Shown here: piece by piece, positions 36,601-45,700 of the stretch | Numbering within the stretch: the stretch's first letter is position 1 | Layout: every line of letters begins with the position of its first letter | Source: Alviniconcha marisindica | Taxonomy: Eukaryota > Mollusca > Gastropoda > Provannidae | Reading direction: 5' to 3' | NCBI GenBank assembly: GCA_018857735.1 | Contig: JABMCL010001766.1 | Coordinates: 1,537,001-1,601,000 of the forward strand | DNA length: 64,000 nucleotides | Program-made: the position numbers and the translations under genes | Notes under the pieces: generated by a model | Databases searched by the model: none | Told to the model about the DNA's origin: nothing | Seen by the model: the letters and a program-made list of their open reading frames with translations, nothing else

Positions 36601-38492
36601 TTCCTGATCTATTCTGTAATGTTGGTCCCCCCCCCCCCCCCCCCCATCAACTCTTAGCCTCCTTTAAATTTCTCTATCCAATCATCCATCCAAGCTCTGC
36701 TGCTGCTCTGATTTGATCTTGAAGAAGTCAGAATACACAAGAACACAGGATTTTGAAGAAGTCAGAATAAACAAGAACATAGGACTTCAAAGAAGTCAGA
36801 ATACACAATAACATAGGACCTTGAAGAAGTCAGAATACAGAAGAACATAGGACTTTGAAGAAGTCTGAACACACACGAACACAGGACCTTGAAGAAGTCA
36901 GAATACACAAGAACATAAGATCTTGAAGAAGTCAGACTACACAAGAACATCCCAAGATCTTTGCCCCCTTTTTCTTCTTCTATGCGAGGCTGGTGGAATT
37001 TGGCTTCCATAAACATCGTACATATGACTGCCCTTGTGGGCTGTTGGTGATGTAGGTGTTTTCTTCAGATGTGCAGCATCCTTTTTAAAAGCATTCCCAT
37101 ATAACCACCAACTTGGTGTCCTTTACCTGCAGTGACAATGTGCCTCTGATGCTGATGACCACGTTGTTGAACTTCCGATCCACGGCTACGTAGAATGGTA
37201 CTTCACGGTACTGAAAACCATGAGACATAAGCATTCCAAAAATATGTGTAAACACACACACACACAAAACAACAACAAACAAAACAACAAACAATCTCCA
37301 ATAAAGAAATTGATATGAGAATTAATATCAATTTCACAATCTGAAAAACAAGAAACTGTCTAAAAAACAAAAAACAACTACCACCACCACCAATCAATCT
37401 CCAGCACAGAAATGAATATAAAAACTAAAATCAACACACAAAACCGTTTTTGTTCTTTCCAACTGTCATAACACTTAACAGTGCAAATAATTATTCAGAC
37501 TTCCTCTGCAAATTGACCAAAAATGCCACTTTACAAGACAAGGTTTGGTTGAGTGAAAACTGAAGCATAATAAAACATCACCTCCCCATAAAATCGCCTG
37601 CATACATGTTTCCAACCACTGCATTGAACTGAAGTTTACTGGTATTTTCCAATGTTTTATTCCATTTTATTTGTCTACCTTTACCTTTGTTATGTTGAAC
37701 TGTCTAATTGTCCTCTTTTTTTTAGCCGAATCTGAGCGAAAAGGCAAATTTTCATTTGATGCATTTATTATGAACAATAAAGTTCATTTGTATTTGTTTG
37801 TATTTGTACCTGTACTAGCAGCATACCCTCTCATTTGTCAGCTAGAAGCGTTACCTTATTGTGGAAGCTGACATAGATGAGGTCTTGGTCTCTGACTTTG
37901 GTGAGCTGTTTGATGGCGGCTGTGTGGCACTCGCAGGCATTGTCTGCATACACCTGGCTGTCTTCCCGCCTGCAGCAACAGCACCTGAGATAGGGCCCAG
38001 GTACCAGGTAATCAACACTGTTGTCATGCGCATGAACTTTCAACTTTGTAATGTACAATTATGCTGAATTTATGATAACAGCTGTTGTTTCTACAGCAGG
38101 GTGGCACACTTCACACAATCAACAAAATGTATTTAAAAAAAAAAATGCTGTGGAAAATTAACTGATTCTTCACGCCATGTGAAATAAATGGTGAAAAGAA
38201 TGGAAATATCACTTCTCACGGCCTCTCCAACTTCGACATATTTTACTCTCCAACCATCCCCCATACCACATGACTGTCAAAAACAGTTTGATTATCTAAA
38301 ACTGATTCTGAAGAGATTTGTCATTGGATCAGTAGCCCACTCTGGTGAATGTGGTTCTTAACCTGGCTCTGGAAGAATAAATCATGCACTAACACCCCCA
38401 GTTCGGGCAAACGGAGCATGTTTTCTTCTTAGTGTGGAGAAAGAATCCTTTTTCAAAACTCTGATTACAGGGTTATACTTGCGGCATGAAAG

Positions 38493-38530
<38 letters not shown>

Positions 38531-41500
38531 ATCTAAAGAGAGGATGTAAACTGATAAGAAGATGTCAAAAATGACACCAAACATCAGCTATGTGAATGTA
38601 TCCAATTCAAAGTTGTTGTTTTAGTACTTCATTGTCCCTTGTGGGACAGTCTTTGATGGAATGGACAGAGTGATAAAATCATAAATTTGTATGACCATGA
38701 CAAACAACACTTATCATTGTGGTTTTGATGATTATCATAACAGTCATCATTATCATTACTGTCATTCTGGAGTCTAGATTATCTTCATTCTTTGTTTTAG
38801 TTTTTTTTTTAACTTATTCCTTTTTTACAATACAATGTAACAATGTCACATGAACCAATTCAGAACTTGCAATAGTTTTCATTTCATCCACTGTTGTCAG
38901 TGATTAGTAGTAATACTAATATGACTGCCCCAAAAAGAATAACATAATAGTAATAACTGATCTGGGTGTTTGTTTTTGTTGTTTTGTGAAGTATTTCTCC
39001 ACTTACATTACACTTTACAATAATCCTATAGTTACACAAACTGCATCCACTCATTTAGTGATTAGAACACAGACAAAGAAAAAGTGAGTGGTTACAATTT
39101 ACATGCACGATAAAGACTGGAAACAAGGAGAAAAACCCTAACATGAACATCTTGAAACAAAAGAAGCAAGAGATCAATCACATTTTCAACTAAATACACG
39201 TATTATATTTATAAAGGAAATGAGTGACAAAAAATTAAATAACAAAAATGGCAGTAAAGTTCAGCACTACTGAGAAAAGGAGTGGCATTAAAGAATTGAA
39301 AGTTCAACAAAAACTATGTACCCCATAACACCGTAAAAAAGTTTTATTCCCCTCCTAGGCATTGTTAGAGAAGCCCAAAAAGCTTAGATTTGTACATGAT
39401 ATGCTCTTCCAGTACAGTTATACTGCAACAGTGCAAGCATGAGACATTTTGAAAATGAAGCATGTCAGGAGTTCTCAACTTAGCATTTATCAAGTAGTGA
39501 ATTGCACTCCCAGGGTTGATCCTTGCTTTACCTGGACTCATCGCTGTATTTTGCCTTCTAGTCTAGCAGGGAGACTGGACAGACTGTCTAGTCATTGAGA
39601 TGAGGACAAAAGCATGTCAGACCCCTGTGCTTCTGGCTACACATGTAAAAAAGCTCCAGACAGTTGGAAATCAAAGAAGAACAGAGACAATTTCTCCAGC
39701 TAATGTCAACAGATATTCGCCGCTGGCCCACAGTATGTAAACTCTAAAACACTGCAGATACTGATGAAACTGGGCAGCTCTAGCCTTGTGGCTGCTATAA
39801 ATTACATTAGTGTTAGTTAGCTGGCGCCTTGAGCCCATTCAACCACATAGGGTTATATCAGGGCTAATTATAATAGTGTAACCTCAGTGAAGTGACTTCA
39901 GTTTCAAGCACGGGATTAATAAATAAGGTACTGGTGTTTCTATGGAATCTATCAGATGAGGCTCTTGAGGACATAAAAAAACAACAACAAAAAACTAGTA
40001 GTTATTTAATACATTACGTAAGAGTGTAGTCAGTGCAAAAAAACACAGGCAAATAATAACGGCTGGACACACTGCAAGTACGAAACAGCACGAAAAGAAA
40101 AAGAACAAAAAGAAAGCACAAAAAGAAAACCACAGAGTACATCAAGTACATAGCCACAACAGTGAGAAGATTGTTTTTGCCACAGCCACAAAAATGCTAA
40201 TGTGATCATACTCATTTTCATACATGTACATTAACATACAATAAAAAACTTTTTTATACATCTAATGTCCCTCTAAATTTCAGACCTTACAGTTAGTTCA
40301 CAAAAATCAGTAACAGAGTATATGGATGGAAGTCAACAAGTTGTTTTACTGATTCAAAGCACATGCAAGTCATGTTGGTTTTTAGTACCAGAGAGAACAT
40401 ACCCATCAATGCGGGATAGCTTGCAAATTACAAGAATGTTTCTGTTACTGAAGACAAAGTTGCATACTCAGTGACAAGAGTATTAAGTCATTAGAAGGCG
40501 GTAATGACAGACAAAAAGATGGGAGGAAAATCCACACGACTTGCACTCATTACACCAACTACAAAAAGGTGCACACATAGTCACAACAGGATAGCATTTC
40601 AGTTTCAAGGCAAGACAGAGTTCCAGCTACTCAGAAGTGAAAATTAGCTTTCTGTGCCTTTTTCTGAAGTGAGTGTAATACAGAATTCACTTGGTACATT
40701 GGAACCCCCTTCAAATAAGTTGCCTGGACCATCAAAATCACCTCTGCTTTAATTTTTTTAATTTAATATTAAATATTCCTCAATAAATCAAAATGCAAAA
40801 GAAAGTATGCTGGTGGGCATTTTTTCACACTACTTTGTTTTGACTTTTTCATCTTATGTGACTGTCTGACTGGTTTGCACTGTCTCTGTGTCTGGTTGGT
40901 TTGCACTGTCTCTGTGTCTGGTTTGCACTGTCTCTGTTTTCACTGTCTCTATGATGATTACACTGACAAACTGTTCATGTCAGATACATTTCTGGATTTA
41001 TTGCCTTCCCAACACAATGGATGCAAAGCAAAACATTTCAAATATAATTTAGCTCTGTTTGTTCATCCAGTGGCATGGTGCACTTGCTGAACCTCTTACA
41101 ACCAGCAGAATCTAGTACTTTGTCTGAAAAAAGATGGTGTGTCTATGTATAGCTTGTTGAATGTAGATGGATGTATATGGTTGGGACAGGGTGGGCGTGG
41201 GTGGCGCATGAGAGATTCAGAGAAGAGAAGGGGGCGTGGGTTGGGTTGGTGAGAAGACAGACTCAGTTTGGTGTTGTTGTTGAGAGTATCGACCATTTAT
41301 TAATAGTTGTGGATGAGTAGGGACTGGTGCGTGCATGTGTGTGTGTGTGTGTGTGTGTGGTGTATCGTGTATCTATATAGCTACTGTTTGCTAGGTGATA
41401 ATGGTAGGCTACAATATTTAAGGTTCTGTTTCTTGCAATGTATGCTAATGCGTTTTTTGTCATAAGATGTTTGTACAGCACATCAAGTTTAACTCTGGTT

Positions 41501-42705
41501 AGAGAGTAGCACTTTATAAGAATTTTTTTTAAATTATTATTACAAACAACTTGGGAGGAACCAGAACCAGCAGTATAAATGCCCCAGCAGGCAAAGGGTT
41601 AATAAGGCAGACCTCTGGAAAGTGATTTTAATGGCCTCAGCCACTTACGTTGTAAAGGGGGTTCATGCAAAACACTACTGCTAAGAATCAGTTAGGTTTA
41701 CCTGCCACAGAGCTGTTTTTCCCCCAGCACCATATGATAAATATTCCACTATGCACAGTGACCAAGCTACAGTTGCCAACCACTCATGGCAGACTGAACG
41801 GAGACGCTTACGGAAGAGTGTAATGAAACATGCATGTTTTAATACTGACATGCCACCAGCACTTACGGTGGGAAATAGCTTCTGGAAAACCCTTGCATGC
41901 CTGAGTCTAACTGTTTTCGTGGGAAAGATGGTGGCCTTACAAAACCCATACCACCACCTGCATAGGATAGGTGTTTCGTCAGGCGTCGAAAATAGGGTCT
42001 CATAAATTGTGGAGCGAGGTTGTGTGCTGAGTGGCTGAAAGACAGATATATGAATGATACATACAACAAACACAGTCAAGCCAAGCATAATCTGTACTTC
42101 CCATGCAACGCACACCTCGCAAGTACAACGTACACAAGAACCCCTCTACAAAGATCAACAACACGGATGACATACAACTGTAGCATTCTTTCATTAGGGA
42201 TTTCTGCAATTGTGATTTGCATAAAATTATTACCATTATAACAGTTTTTTTGGACTGAAGTGTAGCAAAATAAAAGGAAGTAATTGACTGATGAGGCATG
42301 ATATTTAGATCTGGAAGAGCTTAAACAGAGTAAATCCAGAGGAAAAAATGGAGAGAAGTCCTACTCCCTTCTTAAAGAGTCTATTGGGTGCATCAGTGCC
42401 CCTGGAGCCAAATGATTTTTTGGTTCACAATTAATGCTAAACAGAGAGCAGAGGGGTTATCAAAAAATAACCTGATCCTGGTGGGGACCATTATTATGTT
42501 GACTGCCTACATCAGACACCTGTTTCACTACCTGAGTAGCTCATCAGTGACCACTGGCACATAATGGTGAGAGAATATCAGCCCAATATTAGTAAAAGAA
42601 AACCAATGTCTAGGTGGTAGACATGTCAGCATGGGAGAATTCTCTCAGCTAACATACCTAAGAAGTGAAAAAAATGATAATTTGTTGTTGTTTTCTTCTT
42701 CTTCT

Positions 42706-42762
<57 letters not shown>

Positions 42763-45700
42763 CAAAAAGTGTGTATGTCCACAAGCTGCTGTCAGGGGTG
42801 TGAATGAATCATAATTTGAAGATTACAACACCTTCGCAAAGCAGCTTCCATGCATGAGCAGAGTTTTATTTTATGCAAGAGGGTAACACATAACAACTGC
42901 TTACTAGTTTTAAATGCTCTGTGTGCTGATATATCACACCATTTACACAATACATATATATATACACATTTTGCATGCATGCACAAGGCCTAACCATATT
43001 CCGAATTTTCATGCTGGATCTGGAGAAATGTGTGGAGTTTGGCACAGCAGTATCAGAAAAGCACAACATGCACATGACCACATCAACAGTACTGTTGCAG
43101 TTTCTGATTTCAATTTTCAAATACAATTATTTCATGCCAAATCAATATTAAATAAACATATCCATCAAGGTTGTTATTCCAGCATATTTCACCTTCGCAA
43201 ACAGTGGTTTAAACATTTTTGCATTTCTGCTGGCAGCACACGACACCCCAAACTTATTTTTTGTACTTATAATAGTAAAAATGACAGTTTAACAAAAATC
43301 CTGAAATGATGCTAAAGGCTCCCAGTGCTGCATCAGCAGCCAAAGGTCAGCAACCTTGCACAGGTGCAGGGTGCAAAGTCCTAATATCAAAAGGCTCCAT
43401 TGTGAATAATTCAGAGCCATATCATGACCTTGTTCCAAAAAAGCTTGTGACACCAAACACTGCACTATGCAGCTAATGCCAAAATGTAATATAAAAATAG
43501 CTTGGTCAATAAGATGCTGTCAGTGTGACTCAAAAACAGAGGCTTCCTGAGGATCTACCAAATTCAAAATAGGAATTTCTGTGATTCTGAGGGCGAATGT
43601 TCACCATTCTAAAACCCTGTAAGTATACATACCTGCAAGCTGCACACAGTCGACACAATCCAGTGAAGAGGTTTGCGTACATGTAGAATGGCCAGCCATA
43701 GCTGCCGAGTGCAAACTTCATGTAATGCGCCATCATGGGCACCGTCATCCAGTTCTGCGCCAAGTCCCCGCCCACCATCACCGTCGCAGGTCTGTCACCC
43801 CCAACGTCACTGACCGGGAGGACAGCGACTGCTGCTGCTGCTGTTGCTGCTGTGGTGGCTGACTGGCTGGAGGGTGTGCTGCTGACGATGATGGCAGAGA
43901 GGTTTTCCTCCATGCATTTTTGTTGTTGTTCTACCAGCATGAGCCCCGCTGCAATGTCTGTAGGCACTAGGTCAATGTCCTGCCAACATGGTAAGCATCA
44001 GAAATGAGGTCAAACTTATGCTTATGTCTCAGAAATGAGGTCACTTATGCTTATGTCTAGTCAGGATTATTGTAATCATGAAAACAATACTGCCCTAGAT
44101 CATTTACAACTTGAATAAAACATGTCAAAAAAACAAAAAACAAAAAAACAAGAAGAAGAAATGAGGTTAAACTCAACCAACAAAGGAAGTTAACAATAAT
44201 AACAGTGCTCCAAAAGACATCACACCAACACAACAACAGTCATCTCAATCGCCTGTGGTAACTCTCGCCTGGAATGTGAGTAAACACAAAGGAACAAACT
44301 CCACCAAAGGTGCATCCTCAAAAAGGATACTCCCCTGTGGCATACTATATCTACCCTTCATTCCAGGCACTCACAACAAACAAAAACCTCAATCGCCTGT
44401 GGTAACTCTCGCCTGGAATGTGAGTGAACACAAAGGACAAAAACTCCACCAATGGTACATCCTCAAAAAGGATCCACCCCCCCCCCCCCCCCCACCCCCC
44501 GTGGCATAGTATCTACCCTCCATTCTAGGCACACACACAACAGTGACCTCAATTGCCTACAGTCACTCTCATCTGGAATGTGAGTAAACACAAAGGATAA
44601 AAACTTCAATGAAGGTACATCCTCAAAAAGGATACCCCTCCAGTGGCATATATCTGCCCTCTATTTCAGGCACACTTGGTGACACACATGTGTAAGACAA
44701 AACCAATTTTTTATTCAAGATTGGGCATAGTCCCTCGATCCTGAAACTGGCTCAACACATGTATAACAGTAACACACATATTTAGTATTTACATATTAGC
44801 CTCAGGGTGACCTGTCATAATCTGACACAGAATGAGGCCTAGAATGCTTGTGCAGAACCAACACATTATATGGGCATATTATATCTGCCCTCCATTCCAT
44901 TTCCAGGCACACTCGGTGACACACATGTGTAGGACAAAACCATTTTTTTATTATTCAAGATCGGGCATAGTCCCTTGATACTGAAACTGGCTCAACACAT
45001 GTATAACACACACATTTAGTATTTACATATTAGCCTCAGGGTGAATTGTCATAATCTGAAACAGAATGAGGCCTAGAATGCTTGTGCAGAACCAACAAAG
45101 GATAAAACCATAAAAGAAGTCACTCACATTGTCATAATCATATGAATATGACAATGTGAGTGACTTTTTTATGGTTTTATCCAAAAAGAAATTAGAATTT
45201 TCCTCAAATGCAAAAACAAACATTGCACTTGCAGTGGCCAAAATAGGAAAGCATTCACAGTCCAAAAGGATCAATGAACTGTTGGACCACACCTTAAAAT
45301 AATCTGCTACCAGTCTGGACACATCGGAAAAAGCATCATCTGTGTCTTGGCCACCAGCAATGCAGCAGCAAAGGCAACGAAACCTGGCAAAAGACAAAAA
45401 CAGACATCCATGAATGATAAGTAAGCAAAGGGTTACATTTAAAAAAAAAAATAATAATCAAAAATCAAAAAAAAGTCAAGGAATCCTTTTTAAGCTGAGA
45501 TGTGCAAAAGCTACTAATGATTATACTCCACCATGTAACTGATAAAGCTTTTTTTCCCATTCAGGTTCTCTGGTTTGTTTGCACACAGTGTAATTTTTGT
45601 TCTTAATTCATAACCACGTTTAAAAACTCTTAAGTGTTTTTCTACATAATAATATAAATCAACCTGTGCAACAGCTGCTCATATACAGAGCATGTACTTT

